Source: Ostrinia nubilalis
Taxonomy: Eukaryota > Arthropoda > Insecta > Lepidoptera > Crambidae
NCBI RefSeq assembly: GCF_963855985.1
Contig: NC_087092.1
Location: 16,120,001 to 16,184,000 of the forward strand
Length of the DNA: 64,000 bases
Direction: 5' to 3'
Part shown: positions 31,401 to 35,171 of the stretch, piece by piece
Numbering within the stretch: position 1 is the first letter of the stretch
Layout of the letters: each line of letters begins with the position of its first letter
The notes under the pieces: model-generated
What the model saw: only the letters and a program-made list of their open reading frames with translations
Databases searched by the model: none
What the model was told of the DNA's origin: nothing
Program-made: the position numbers and the translations under genes

Positions 31401-33856
31401 GGTGAGCGACATACTGGCCAGTATCTAGGAACATACGTTTACTTTAGAAAAAAAAAGAGAAACCATCTTTTATTTGTATTTGATAAAAGAGGCATCTATA
31501 GCAGGATAAAGGCATGCATAAAATGTAATTAAATCTAAACTTCTTTCACATGCTCCAATAAAATTTTTGCAGGAAAATATAGCTAGCTGACATTAGAGCT
31601 TCTTTGGGACAATTTATAGCACAATAACTGATTTTGGTAGGATTGGGAAGTCATTAGATCGACCCCTGCTGGAAAAACTGTAGGTAGCCCCCTTTTACCA
31701 AAACACTTTGTATTTAGTTTAACAATAGGGGTGAACGGGGAAATTAATAATTTATTTACTAGACAACAAGTCAGTCTTAACATTATTAAGTAGGTAGCTA
31801 AGTAGATTCCATAACAAACTTAACTCTGGAGCTGGATAGGTAGAAAGAAATTTGCAGATACATACCTCTCTGTTCAATATCGTCGCTTCATAAAACTTCA
31901 AATGCCTTTCAGTGCCAAGGGACAGCAGAGCGTTTGATACCAGGTAAATGCCTATCGCCATTTTGACGGAAACACTAGGATTCAAGGACTGGACCGCTTC
32001 GTTTATCGTCATTAATGTTCGCGTCTGCAAAAAAAGTTCAACGTTACAAGACAATTACTGCCCAAAGATTAATTGCCAAATTATGAAGTCTCCGTGGAAA
32101 ATTACATTAATTCAGAGAAGTTGTGGTGCAAATCATCTTGCTAATATGTGTGTGGATATTAAAAGTATGAAATTTACTTATTCAGCAAAACTGCTTCAAA
32201 ATTGATACTAATATTAATTATACATTTAACATTCATATGACTAACGTTACAGACTTCCCCAATGCAAAGTGTGGTTTGATTAGTTTAATATTTCAATATT
32301 TTACTAGAGCATAAAAAAAACCATACCCTTTTTGTGTAACTGGATTTAAACGTCTCCTTTGTCAGAAATTTGTATTCATTTATTCGTTTTAGTTGTAACT
32401 GCGTTATCCGTTTCTGCTCGTCCACTGTGGGGGTGACGTGGTTGTGGGCGAACAACTGGTCCTTTTCTAATGTGTGCCATATTTTGTACTGCAACAATAA
32501 ATAACTTAATAAGTATCTAGACTATTAGGAGACAGCTACAGAAACCGAGAAATTTCATAATGTCAATGATTTCCACTAAATAAAACAAAAAAAGTGCCAG
32601 GAAAATACTGCTCTTCTCTCTGCTGAGATAAGATAATTTCTCACTTTTTAAGTCAAAAAACAGGACAGATTTTGATGAAACTCTAAAGAACCAAGTTACT
32701 ATGCCTAATAGCATACCACAATACAGTTCTGATTGTGCGTTTAAATATCTAACATGCAAATTTTGATAGATTTATGCAAATTTTCACCATAATCCCTAAG
32801 TTTTAAGTGACCTCTATGGTAACACATCAGGAATTTTATTTTTATAAGTAAGGGACACTTAAAAATTAGGGATTGATGGTGAAAACTGGCATTATGCTGG
32901 ATTTATTTTAAACCATGTTATTTTAACTTTAACAAACATGAAAATCAGTTAAAGTCCATACAAAAAACACTGGTTATCGTAATGGTCATGGTTAAAGTTA
33001 CGGTGCAACTCAGCCTTAGAATGCTAACTAATGATAGCATGGAAATCTAGCATTTTAGTCTCACCTGCTAGGCTAAATGGAAATCTAGCATTTTAGTCTC
33101 ACTTGCAAGGCTAAAGCCTACCTAAAGGTAAGCAAATGAATATAAATATTTTTGCATCTGGGTTACATCATCATCTGACATTTCAGGAAAACAAGTATTC
33201 TTATATCTACGGATTCCCAAATAATGTGACTGCATGAGATAAGCATGAGCCTTGAATGCCATGCTAGCAATAGGGAAGTACATGCAGTTAGGCACTCATA
33301 CTTGTTATTTTATTGTGCTTATTTAAGTACCTTATTATTTTTTAAAACTATGTTCATTTTTGGCAAAAAACAGGAATTGCAATTAACTAAGAATTGCATT
33401 TTATACAAAATTTAAAAACATTATTGAGGCAAAACTAGCATTGAATATTTGGGAAAATAAACACATTCCTGAAGCAGGAACTACACATAATTACTATAAA
33501 ATACAAATCTTTATCAAGTAATATCATTTTTAGTAAAGTTTCAGTCAGCAAACTTGTGAAAAATAACCAGGAATTTTTAAACATTATTCTACAAGTTATG
33601 TTATAACATAAGTATGATACAACTTTCTTATAGTGGCCAAAATTGAGCCACATAAAATTCTGACTAATATACATTTATAACAGTTTCTTTTTATTTAAAT
33701 AAAAGTTACACATTTGCCTATGCTCACCTTAAGTTTTAACAACTCAATATCTCCTTCCAGAGCCAGTTTCAATCGCTTCCAATCGAACGAGGCGCTATTT
33801 CTATACGCATCCAGGGGCCCGCTCGGAATATCCGGGATAAAACTCAGGTCTTCCAT
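1326..33856 (-). CDS. ACOX3: peroxisomal acyl-CoA oxidase, ACOX3-like (gene span, exons 1-9, 3' end outside)
   Basis: Join, minus strand: 33856-33728, 32488-32327, 32024-31866, 31424-31277, 19518-19344, 17326-17184, 7526-7393, 2566-2444, 1445-1326. The nine exons total 1293 nt, 431 codons, with consistent phases and GT/AG borders. The family oxidises acyl-CoA to trans-2-enoyl-CoA with FAD, passing electrons to O2 to give H2O2, in peroxisomes. ACOX3 enzymes act on 2-methyl-branched and long straight chains. Diagnostic blocks in order: SLTEIAHGSD (residues 155-164), WVGNLGK, GLHGFIVPIRDP, YRIPRESLLNR, RYAASRKQFG, QWRLFGYVAAA and CREACGGHGFLK. The last two fit the ACOX3 branch better than ACOX1. 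Family members have about 700 residues, so roughly 260, including the catalytic glutamate region and any peroxisome-targeting tail, lie beyond position 1. Introns 4 (11.8 kb) and 6 (9.7 kb) are swollen by transposons. Confidence 0.93.
1496..1715 (+). mobile_element. non-LTR retrotransposon 3' end (RT C-terminus)
   Basis: From the ATG at 1546 the frame reads MECRCGFIPQSMKHPMSCPE, then CPSNCIQEDLMSAADNATLV and AEFWTDTV, stop at 1689-1691. The CxCG...QSMxHxMxCPxCPxxC...EDL pattern is the zinc-binding tail that closes the polyproteins of many lepidopteran LINEs. The frame stays open upstream to about 1500. A purine-rich AAAAAAAGAAGAAG stretch after the stop looks like the retroposon tail. It is antisense to ACOX in intron 8. 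Confidence 0.7.
1787..1916. repeat. dispersed hairpin repeat N, copy 1
   Basis: Termini ACCGTATTCACAAA and CGTTTGTAAATACGGG are inverted. The interior (ACTATGAGGTCTTACAGTGC) recurs at 21523-21680 and 26211-26298, so this is a mobile non-coding family. Confidence 0.75.
1917..2443. other. ACOX intron 8 sequence
   Basis: Holds a loose direct repeat of CATTTTATCGATTT..CGATAAGC (about 1958-2066) and a (GAT)n run at 2411-2430. Nothing else is recognised. Frames of about 80 codons here only overlap exon 8 on the wrong strand. Confidence 0.55.
2444..2566 (-). CDS. ACOX3: ACOX3-like exon 8 (residues 351-391)
   Basis: 123 nt, phase 0, acceptor GTTTCCAG, donor CTG|GTGAGT. QWRLFGYVAAAVVFRVY continues exon 7 and matches the ACOX3-branch motif QQWRLxPYLAA. 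It then runs through the helix FTRVYLGFVEKSHSGVRVDN. A (GAT)n microsatellite lies 13 bp into the intron at 2411-2430. Confidence 0.9.
2615..2750 (+). mobile_element. Helitron-like (LEP1 type) 5' fragment
   Basis: Starts TCTATACTAATATTGTAAAG, the TC...CTAATATTATAAA head shared by the other copies in this window, and keeps the body motif 'ctattgctccgatttgaaaa'. The CTAG 3' end is not seen. Confidence 0.6.
2931..3136 (+). mobile_element. CR1-like LINE 3' UTR, copy 1
   Basis: Nearly identical to 57935-58143, where the same UTR follows the end of a reverse-transcriptase frame. It carries the stretch GACTGAGTTTCTTGCGCTGC and ends in the short tandem tail ATGAGTTTTAATGAGTTTTT. All coding sequence is lost by 5' truncation. 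Confidence 0.8.
3137..4104. other. ACOX intron 7, AT-rich with decayed repeat pieces
   Basis: Contains a Helitron-type internal piece (about 3190-3240, CCAATAGGGGCGGAGCA, also at 5120-5150 inverted) and a diverged minus-strand scrap of the CR1-like UTR at about 3695-3745. Open frames of 68-108 codons show no known domain. Confidence 0.5.
4105..4560 (-). pseudogene. decayed transposon-type protein fragment (GERFHQD family)
   Basis: The minus strand encodes a C-terminal piece common in arthropod repeat-borne genes. An upstream part reads ILASEEFPELLKTHEKQSWL and AVIHGFLGNKKAANYKYLIS. After two small frameshifts (near 4313 and 4335) it continues LKDNLGAYSEEQGERFHQD, RYQGQYNENMMGDYIWSLIR and stops at about 4105. 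The ENLGAxSEEQGERFHQD...RYQG...NMxxDYxW pattern is recognised, but the molecular function of the family is not known to me. The frameshifts show that it is dead. It lies in ACOX intron 7 in the gene's orientation. Confidence 0.7.
4756..5396. mobile_element. foldback MITE with a Helitron piece inside
   Basis: Ends TAAAGGACAATGACC and GGTCATTGTCCTTTA are inverted, and the match runs on through GTGGTCCAAATGTCCACCAC to about 4910 and 5252. TA flanks the left end. The middle (5044-5250) is a separate Helitron-like insertion. Confidence 0.75.
5044..5250 (-). mobile_element. Helitron-like (LEP1 type), diverged copy
   Basis: The minus strand ends in CTAG at 5047-5044 after GTACGCGTAAAG-like sequence and contains 'aggaactactggtccgattt', the same body as the other copies. 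It sits inside the foldback at 4756-5396, so it is younger than that element. Confidence 0.55.
5711..6177. mobile_element. Tc1/mariner-type MITE H (467 bp)
   Basis: TA|CAGGGTGGAATATTGTAATG on the left and its inverse ending CCACCCTG|TA on the right; arms of about 110 bp. TA duplication at 5709-5710 and 6178-6179. The middle holds a run of TTTCGAAAA palindromes and a CAGGGTGTCA relic. No transposase. Confidence 0.85.
6178..6700. other. ACOX intron 7, no recognised feature
   Basis: AT-rich intronic sequence. The minus-strand frame of 90 codons at 6476-6748 has no domain I recognise and is probably chance. Confidence 0.5.
6709..7380. repeat. three copies of a GCCCGTCACTGTTAC module
   Basis: The module AAAAATCACAGCTCCGCCCG-TCACTGTTAC-(12)-TTCC occurs at 6709-6760, 6807-6868 and 7320-7380, all in the same direction. 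The SINE at 6866-7192 splits the second from the third. Origin unknown. Confidence 0.55.
6866..7192 (-). mobile_element. tRNA-derived SINE
   Basis: On the minus strand the head reads CCGCCTCTGTGGTCTAGTGG through GGTTCGATTCC. This gives an A box (TGGTCTAGTGG) and a B box (GGTTCGATTCC) about 35 bp apart, an anticodon-like arm CTGC-TTCAGAC-GCAG, and then an unrelated body with CACTTACCATCAGGTGAGAT. It ends in A9 at about 6866. The promoter boxes are type 2 RNA polymerase III. It is not a functional tRNA: the acceptor stem mismatches and a SINE body follows. It lies about 200 bp from ACOX exon 7. Confidence 0.85.
7393..7526 (-). CDS. ACOX3: ACOX3-like exon 7 (residues 306-350)
   Basis: 134 nt, acceptor GTCCACAG, donor TTACAT|GTCAGT. 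It reads GRVGIMQESCHSISSAVAIA, then IRYAASRKQFGGKDAEIPLI and EYELH, the long helix that contacts FAD across the dimer, with the invariant RxxxRxQFG pattern. A SINE and MITEs begin within about 10-200 bp on either side. Confidence 0.93.
7579..7703. mobile_element. palindromic GC-rich MITE (125 bp)
   Basis: ATGGTGCGTCCAGACTGGGC at the left end pairs with the inverse at the right end; arms of about 40 bp include CTCGCGCGGCA/TGCCGCGCGAG, with an inner hairpin CATCCTGCTCACT/AGTGAGCAGGATG. It begins 53 bp upstream of the exon 7 acceptor, within intron 6, and could affect splicing. Confidence 0.8.
7890..8011. repeat. hairpin repeat M, copy 1
   Basis: Ends TAGGCTGAGTTGCACCA and TGCAACCCAGCCTTA are inverted; the interior has ATAACCGGTG and a TTTTTGACGT motif. 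Related copies are at 32921-33019, 58147-58225 and 59828-59944. Confidence 0.75.
8012..8531. other. ACOX intron 6, no recognised feature
   Basis: AT-rich. A short inverted pair CGAATAATTACAGTGTTATATTGAG-like / TCGATGTAGCACTGCTATTATT (about 8294-8406) suggests another decayed hairpin element. No coding signal. Confidence 0.45.
8583..8846. mobile_element. Tc1/mariner-type MITE A (264 bp)
   Basis: TA|CAGGGTGTTAGGTAAATGGG on the left, exact inverse ending CACCCTG|TA on the right (TA at 8581-8582 and 8847-8848). It is a near-perfect palindrome over about 110 bp per arm, the signature of recent foldback MITEs. Confidence 0.9.
9147..9237 (+). other. possible first coding exon inside element B
   Basis: A 91-nt frame from ATG 9147 reads MFSDILDNASLRAIKQ and ends with TTACTACAT|GTAAGT, a consensus splice donor. 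An arthropod initiator-like TCAGTC lies 20 bp upstream (about 9130), and GC-rich DNA with GGGGGCGTGG lies before it. I do not recognise the protein. It could be a captured host 5' exon, the remnant of the transposon's own gene, or chance. Confidence 0.35.
9883..10443. mobile_element. hAT-type MITE D (561 bp) inside C
   Basis: CAGGGAT at the left end and ATCCCTG at the right end, flanked by a perfect 8-bp duplication TTACCAAG (9875-9882 and 10444-10451), the hAT hallmark. Subterminal arrays of ATCCGTAACCGTAACCGAAA on both sides are likely transposase-binding repeats. An inner palindrome at 10011-10137 (GGTACAATTATTCC...TTGGAATTGTACC) may be a further insertion. Confidence 0.9.
10544..10586. 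repeat. perfect 18-bp hairpin in element C
   Basis: AAGTTTCTGTGACTGACT, a 7-nt loop, and its exact inverse. Located at the inner edge of the right arm of C. Confidence 0.85.
11700..12960 (+). promoter_or_regulatory. GC-rich, promoter-like stretch inside element B
   Basis: AT-rich surroundings give way to a GC-rich block (about 11980-12540). It is preceded by two facing CCAAT boxes (ATTGGCC at about 11781, GGCCAAT at about 11810) and followed by sequence resembling an insect 5' UTR that could end AAAATAG|GTAAAT near 12820. One frame stays open for 125 codons from ATG 12194 to TGA 12569 apart from a single TGA at 12335. No protein family is recognised. Direction is inferred from these signals only. 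Confidence 0.3.
13661..15580. mobile_element. TTA-flanked foldback element F (1920 bp)
   Basis: TAGTCCAGTCAAATTAGACA on the left, inverse TGTCTAATTTGACTGGACTA on the right, flanked by TTA (13658-13660, 15581-15583), as in PIF/Harbinger (TWA) insertions. The arms reach almost to the centre (14560-14690). Each arm holds two diverged copies of a roughly 300-bp module (13672 and 14247 on the left; their inverses on the right). No transposase frame. Confidence 0.85.
15617..15950. other. ACOX intron 6, no recognised feature
   Basis: AT-rich. A 68-codon frame at 15685-15891 has no known domain. Confidence 0.45.
15959..16070. mobile_element. 112-bp loopless palindromic element
   Basis: GGTGCAGTCCTGTTGTC at the left end runs through GGAGCCAACAGGATTTCGAA to its mirror image, centred exactly between 16014 and 16015 with no spacer. 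Only a few mismatches. It is flanked by a perfect 8-bp direct repeat GTGTTGTC (15951-15958, 16071-16078), so it is a transposed unit rather than a chance palindrome. Confidence 0.88.
16079..16845. other. ACOX intron 6, with a CTCF-like site
   Basis: No gene. At 16310-16323 CCACCAGGCGGCGC matches the CTCF core consensus except for one position. The rest is unremarkable AT-rich sequence. Confidence 0.4.
16846..16957. repeat. minisatellite, 38-bp unit x 2.9
   Basis: The unit beginning AGTCCTACTAAATATTAAGG starts at 16846, 16884 and 16922. The first two copies are identical; the third lacks a few bases. Confidence 0.95.
17022..17136. mobile_element. hairpin MITE L, copy 1
   Basis: TGCCCGTTTTCACCATCA and its inverse TGATGGTGAAAACGaGCA bound a 115-bp hairpin with GTGACCC/GGGTCAC. 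Copies at 22119-22231 and 32775-32891. It ends 48 bp from exon 6, on the intron 6 side. Confidence 0.88.
17184..17326 (-). CDS. ACOX3: ACOX3-like exon 6 (residues 258-305 plus 1 nt)
   Basis: 143 nt, acceptor TTCCGCAG, donor GCAG|GTATGA. It reads GFIMFNQYRIPRESLLNR, then ADVTEDGVYESSFSD and ILGAALENLSAG. The block NxxRIPRxxLLNRxxDV is among the best conserved in the family and links the beta domain to the C-terminal helices. Confidence 0.93.
17357..17658 (+). mobile_element. RTE-type LINE 3' fragment
   Basis: Matches 51670-51958 of the full-length RTE at about 90% by eye, then ends CTGAGATGATGACGATGA, a (GATGAT)-type tail. It is 5'-truncated, with a stop codon inside the frame, and begins only about 30 bp from the acceptor of ACOX exon 6, antisense to the gene. 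Confidence 0.88.
17659..18671. other. ACOX intron 5, no recognised feature
   Basis: AT-rich intronic DNA without repeats or domains that I recognise. Confidence 0.5.
18680..18939. mobile_element. hAT-type MITE G (260 bp)
   Basis: CAGTGTTTTTCAACCT and its inverse GGTTGAAAAACACTG, with GGGGGGTCGC/GTCGC motifs inside, flanked by a perfect 8-bp duplication AAGTAGAT (18672-18679, 18940-18947). Confidence 0.93.
19140..19197 (+). mobile_element. RTE-type LINE, last codons only
   Basis: Reads WKSLGEVFVQQCTSFG then stop, the C-terminal signature of the RTE family (WKALGEAYVQQWTSYG in the intact copy). About 150 bp from exon 5. Confidence 0.7.
19344..19518 (-). CDS. ACOX3: ACOX3-like exon 5 (to residue 257 plus 2 nt)
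   Basis: 175 nt, acceptor CACTCAG, donor AATGG|GTAAGT. It begins GT that completes Gly, then KTCTHTLLFAQL, GTNHGLHGFIVPIRDP, PGLIVGDMGEKIGVHGIDNG: the beta-domain strands of the acyl-CoA oxidase fold, including the loop facing flavin and substrate. It is isolated by introns of 11.8 kb (4) and 2.0 kb (5). Confidence 0.93.
19519..20401. other. ACOX intron 4, first part
   Basis: AT-rich, no recognised feature. Confidence 0.5.
20409..20927 (+). mobile_element. P-like non-autonomous element, copy 1, with broken THAP exon
   Basis: Flanked by a perfect 7-bp duplication GTGATAC (20402-20408, 20928-20934). It begins CAGGCCTGTTC and ends TTATTATTCTGTG. Inside, 20570-20651 encodes KYCAVFNCLNNNKNTECT then, one base out of frame, KLAQDTER, followed by the donor AG|GTAAAT. 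The CxxxxC spacing and the F/K-L-x-D-xxR block are those of the N-terminal half of a THAP zinc finger, the DNA-binding domain of P-element-type transposases. The start and the T-run are frameshifted, so it is non-functional. A second copy is at 34640-35164. Confidence 0.75.
21014..21157 (-). mobile_element. RTE-type LINE 3' fragment with (GAT)n tail
   Basis: The minus strand matches the last 130 bp of the RTE (CCTATGTTCAGCAGTGGACG-type sequence) and ends in a run of GAT repeats at 21014-21030, the retroposon tail. Confidence 0.85.
21284..21320 (+). mobile_element. Helitron-like 3' end scrap
   Basis: Only 'acgaagtcgcgggcaaaagct' remains, the 3' terminus shared with 22382-22574. Confidence 0.4.
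21523..21680. repeat. dispersed hairpin repeat N, copy 2
   Basis: GCTTACGCCCGTATTCAC and GTGAATACCGGCGTTAAGC are inverted termini; the interior contains GGTCTCACAGTGCGCGTGGA, shared with the copies at 1787 and 26211. Confidence 0.8.
22119..22231. mobile_element. hairpin MITE L, copy 2
   Basis: TGCCCGTTTTCACCATCA ... TGATGGTGAAAACAGGCA, 113 bp, same family as 17022-17136. Confidence 0.9.
22382..22574 (+). mobile_element. Helitron-like (LEP1 type), complete short copy
   Basis: Starts TCCTACTAATATTATAAATG, ends GCCGCGGGCAAAAGCTAG. TC start, CTAG end and a GC hairpin before the end (GCGGGTGGAAGCCGC) are the Helitron rules; no terminal duplication is expected. Non-coding. Confidence 0.85.
22575..24340. 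other. ACOX intron 4, middle part
   Basis: Largely unrecognised. 22930-23043 has a short GC-richer patch with a frame reading SPDLLEVLRRLKEFQDYV; it has no start or splice context and I cannot assign it. ATGAATTATATTA is directly duplicated at about 23690-23710. Confidence 0.45.
24342..24530 (-). mobile_element. Helitron-like (LEP1 type)
   Basis: On the minus strand TCTAATATTATAAAGAGG starts and GCGGCGGGCGGAAAGCTAG ends the copy (CTAG at 24345-24342), with the hairpin CGCGGGCGAAGCGGCGGGCG. Confidence 0.85.
24586..24656. repeat. short hairpin repeat (71 bp)
   Basis: TTTCACAATCCAAACTAATA and its inverse TTAGTTTGGATTGTAAAA flank a 17-nt loop region. Confidence 0.8.
24658..24920 (+). mobile_element. 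Helitron-like head split by a small insertion
   Basis: TCCTACTAATATTATAAA is separated from its continuation GAAAGTTTGGATGTCTGG by 151 bp (24679-24829). The insertion is bounded by a 6-bp direct repeat AAAGCC (24673-24678, 24830-24835) and ends AACATTTTTTTTTCATTC, as a short retroposed piece would. The Helitron 3' half is missing. Confidence 0.65.
25984..26199 (+). mobile_element. Helitron-like (LEP1 type), complete short copy
   Basis: TCTATACTAATATTATAAAT ... GCGGGCGGAAAGCTAG, with the terminal hairpin CCGCGGGC/GCCGCGG-like stem. It closely resembles the inverted copy at 39106-39338. Confidence 0.9.
26211..26298. repeat. dispersed repeat N, copy 3 (left part only)
   Basis: ACGCCCATATTCAGAAACAT followed by CACAGAGCTCTATTCAA, matching 1787-1916; the right terminus is missing. 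Confidence 0.65.
26572..27040. mobile_element. Tc1/mariner-type MITE J (469 bp)
   Basis: TA|CAGTCGCGGAATGAAAAG and the inverse ending CCGCGACTG|TA, with terminal identity over about 27 bp (through GGTTCGTCA). TA at 26570-26571 and 27041-27042. Confidence 0.9.
27043..27990. other. ACOX intron 4, no recognised gene
   Basis: AT-rich DNA leading into the foldback at 27994. The 163-codon minus-strand frame at 27718-28209 overlaps its left arm and is treated as chance. Confidence 0.5.
28321..28595. repeat. AAGC/ATGC tetranucleotide satellite (275 bp)
   Basis: Built almost entirely of CAAG and CATG tetramers, e.g. CAAGCAAGCATGCAAGCAAG. Several open frames of 72-189 codons here are by-products of the repeat and encode Ala-Cys-Met-Leu or Lys-Gln-Ala strings. 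Confidence 0.97.
28596..28890 (-). mobile_element. GC-rich insert with the AAGC tail; probable retroposon 3' end
   Basis: GC-rich DNA in an AT-rich setting, ending on the minus strand in CTAATGCTTGCTTGCATGC, so the (GCTT)n satellite could be its 3' tail. A minus-strand frame reads GLFHVVLVCPILECNLKAGG. I do not recognise the family with certainty. It contains the palindrome at 28627-28777. Confidence 0.45.
28627..28777. repeat. 151-bp GC-rich imperfect palindrome
   Basis: AGTGCGGTCC at 28627 pairs with GGACCGCACT at 28777; GTAACATATAcCCGG pairs with CCGGATATATGTTAC; the tip is a perfect stem CTGGTCGCC-TTC-GGCGACCAG (28696-28716). Confidence 0.92.
29429..30810. other. ACOX intron 4, last part
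   Basis: No gene or repeat recognised; short frames only. Confidence 0.5.
30815..31276. repeat. decayed repeats of the exon 4 donor region, one split by a hairpin insertion
   Basis: A segment AAAGCrTAAAATAA..GAAAATCACACG followed by TTTACCT and TTACCAA occurs three times: 31233-31292 (spanning the real exon 4 donor), 30886-30947 and 30815-30870. The copies are direct and in the same order. Between the first two lies the 265-bp hairpin element at 30948-31212. Confidence 0.7.
30948..31212. mobile_element. hAT-like hairpin MITE (265 bp)
   Basis: Ends CAGGGTACTCA and TGAGTACCCTG are perfect 11-bp inverted termini of the CAGGG type seen in hAT elements. Internal inverted matches (GTAGCATGTAA and a GC-rich TCGCAG-rich core at 31019-31120) extend the hairpin. 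The flanks CCAAA resemble each other but no intact 8-bp duplication remains. It stops 65 bp from exon 4. Confidence 0.7.
31277..31424 (-). CDS. ACOX3: ACOX3-like exon 4 (residues 151-199 plus 1 nt)
   Basis: 148 nt, acceptor TTCCTAG, donor CTAG|GTAAAA (phase 1). It holds ILASMSLTEIAHGSDAKLMR, the signature that binds the flavin pyrophosphate and ring, then FVVHTPDFEAAKCWVGNLG, the start of the beta-barrel domain. The donor completes Gly-Lys with exon 5, an exact fit to the family's WVGNxGK. The donor sequence is repeated in decayed form downstream in the intron (see findings). Confidence 0.93.
31866..32024 (-). CDS. ACOX3: ACOX3-like exon 3 (residues 98-150)
   Basis: 159 nt, phase 0 at both ends, acceptor TTTTGCAG and donor GTATGT. 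It reads SVSVKMAIGIYLVSNALLSL followed by GTERHLKFYEA, the conserved 'G(T/N)xRHxK(Y/F)' segment of acyl-CoA oxidases that ends the N-terminal helical domain. Confidence 0.9.
32327..32488 (-). CDS. ACOX3: ACOX3-like exon 2 (residues 44-97)
   Basis: Preceded by a T-rich tract and GCAG, followed by GTATGG; 162 nt, phase 0 at both ends. It encodes the N-terminal alpha domain: YKIWHTLEKDQLF, then ITQLQLKRINEYKFL, the conserved stretch that precedes the first substrate-side helices in ACOX proteins. Confidence 0.88.
32775..32891. mobile_element. hairpin MITE L, copy 3
   Basis: TGCAAATTTTCACCAT ... TGATGGTGAAAACTGGCA, 117 bp, the most diverged of the three copies. Confidence 0.85.
32921..33019. repeat. 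repeat M, copy 2
   Basis: TTTTAACTTTAACAAACATG to GGTGCAACTCAGCCTTA; the inverse orientation of the copy at 7890-8011. Confidence 0.7.
33728..33856 (-). CDS. ACOX3: ACOX3-like exon 1 (residues 1-43)
   Basis: Start codon at 33856-33854, chosen because it is the first ATG of a frame that reads MEDLSFIPDIPSGPLDAYR, the usual N-terminal lead of acyl-CoA oxidases (short acidic start, then Pro-Gly-Pro-Leu before the first helix). The exon ends AAG|GTGAGC at 33728, phase 0. No signal peptide is seen, which fits a peroxisomal matrix enzyme imported by a C-terminal signal. Confidence 0.88.
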
Positions 33857-34632
33857 ATTATTAAACTAATAATCCACTTCTTAAATACCAACAAGGTTCC
33901 ACAATGTTCGAGCGCGATTTTATAATCACTGATGACTAAACAGCTAAACTCGTAACCATGGGACACATCTGAATATCCTAGCACGCCTTTTTTATTAGCA
34001 AACGACGAACCGTGAAGTACAAATCTAGTCACTAGCTCCCGAAAACAGTTCACCTTGATATCGTTTACTATTCGCGATTGAGGTTAACTTTTTGCTGGTT
34101 TCTGCTAGGCCGGCAATTTACGAGGTTGGGTGGCAACGGTAGCTGCACAACGTGCGGTGGTCGCGCTCGCTTTAAAACTTTTGAAATAGTCACACCAATA
34201 AAGTAATGAATTTATACTAGACCACACGTCATTCGTTTCGTTATCAAAGCAACTCAAGCAACTTGATCGGATGACTTCTGTCAAACTTTTAGTGATGTGA
34301 TGCTACGTGCGACAAAAAAATTAATCGATAAAATATTTTGTAATTTAAAATCGTAAGATTGAAAGCGGGCAAAGTTGCGTGCGAGGTAACAAGGGCTTAC
34401 AATAATATAAAATTAAGTGGACTATAAAGTAGTACTTGTGATGGAAAATGAATTATGTTGATTTAACTCCTTAGTCCTCATGTCCTCATACACAAAATAA
34501 TAACAGTTTTATTACTTTTTGTTTCTTTTTGTACTTGTTTCGTTGCTGACAAAGAGTATTATGATGAAGGGCTCATGTAATATCCGAAAAATCTTACTCT
34601 ATTTCTAGACGACTTTCGAACCAACTTGAAGT
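33857..34632. promoter_or_regulatory. ACOX3-side promoter region
   Basis: Directly upstream of the ACOX3 start codon. A GC-richer stretch around 34080-34180 (GGTGGCAACGGTAGCTGC, GTGGTCGCGCTCG) is the likeliest core promoter or 5' UTR. No TATA box is convincing. Placement is inference from position and composition. Confidence 0.35.
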
Positions 34633-34639
34633 GTAGTGT

Positions 34640-35164
34640 CAGGCCTGTTCATCTCCGCGAGTTTACATCGAAAACAAAACACGCACGATGGCCCACCTAC
34701 AGGATACTATTCGACAAGGCCCCACATACGAGCGAACATTGACTCACGCACGCGTATAGTATTCTTGTGTATGATGGAAGAAAATAAAGAAAATGGTGTG
34801 CTAAATACTGTGCAGTATTTAACTGCCTAAATAATAATAAAAACACAGAATGTACTTATTTAAGTTGCCTCAAGACACTGAGAGGTAAATAAGTAGTTAA
34901 TATTATTCATGATAATTCATGCTAAATCATGTAAATATTTCCTCCGCCATTTTCCGCAGTTTGGCACCTCACGTCACATCATTTTACCGAAGTCAGCCCT
35001 ATAGCTTCGGCGCAGTGCCGATCACTGACGTTTGTCAACAAAATGGTGCTTGACTCTTGAGACAGGCTAAATTACACCATATTGTTAATGACATTGAGCA
35101 TACATTTTTTTAAATACCTTCGCGAAGTAAAACTTCTGTACGTAGTACATATTATTATTCTGTG
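34640..35164 (+). mobile_element. P-like non-autonomous element, copy 2, in the shared promoter region
   Basis: 525 bp, about 95% identical by eye to 20409-20927, flanked by its own perfect 7-bp duplication GTAGTGT (34633-34639, 35165-35171). The THAP exon remnant at 34803-34884 has the CAVFNC pair and, in another frame, FKLPQDTER, then the donor AG|GTAAAT. It lies 784 bp upstream of the ACOX3 start and 1.2 kb upstream of the osp start. Confidence 0.8.
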
Positions 35165-35171
35165 GTAGTGT

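Larger units (their letters stand above)
32489..33727. other. ACOX intron 1 with two hairpin repeats
   Basis: Contains MITE L copy 3 (32775-32891) and repeat M copy 2 (32921-33019). A short direct repeat GGCTAAA..GGAAATCTAGCATTTTAG (33047-33115) follows. The rest is AT-rich and featureless. Confidence 0.6.

Noticed and set aside
34636..34830. 64-codon frame MSGLFISASLHRKQN in the P-like element
   Set aside because: Out of frame with the recognisable THAP residues; a by-product of the element.
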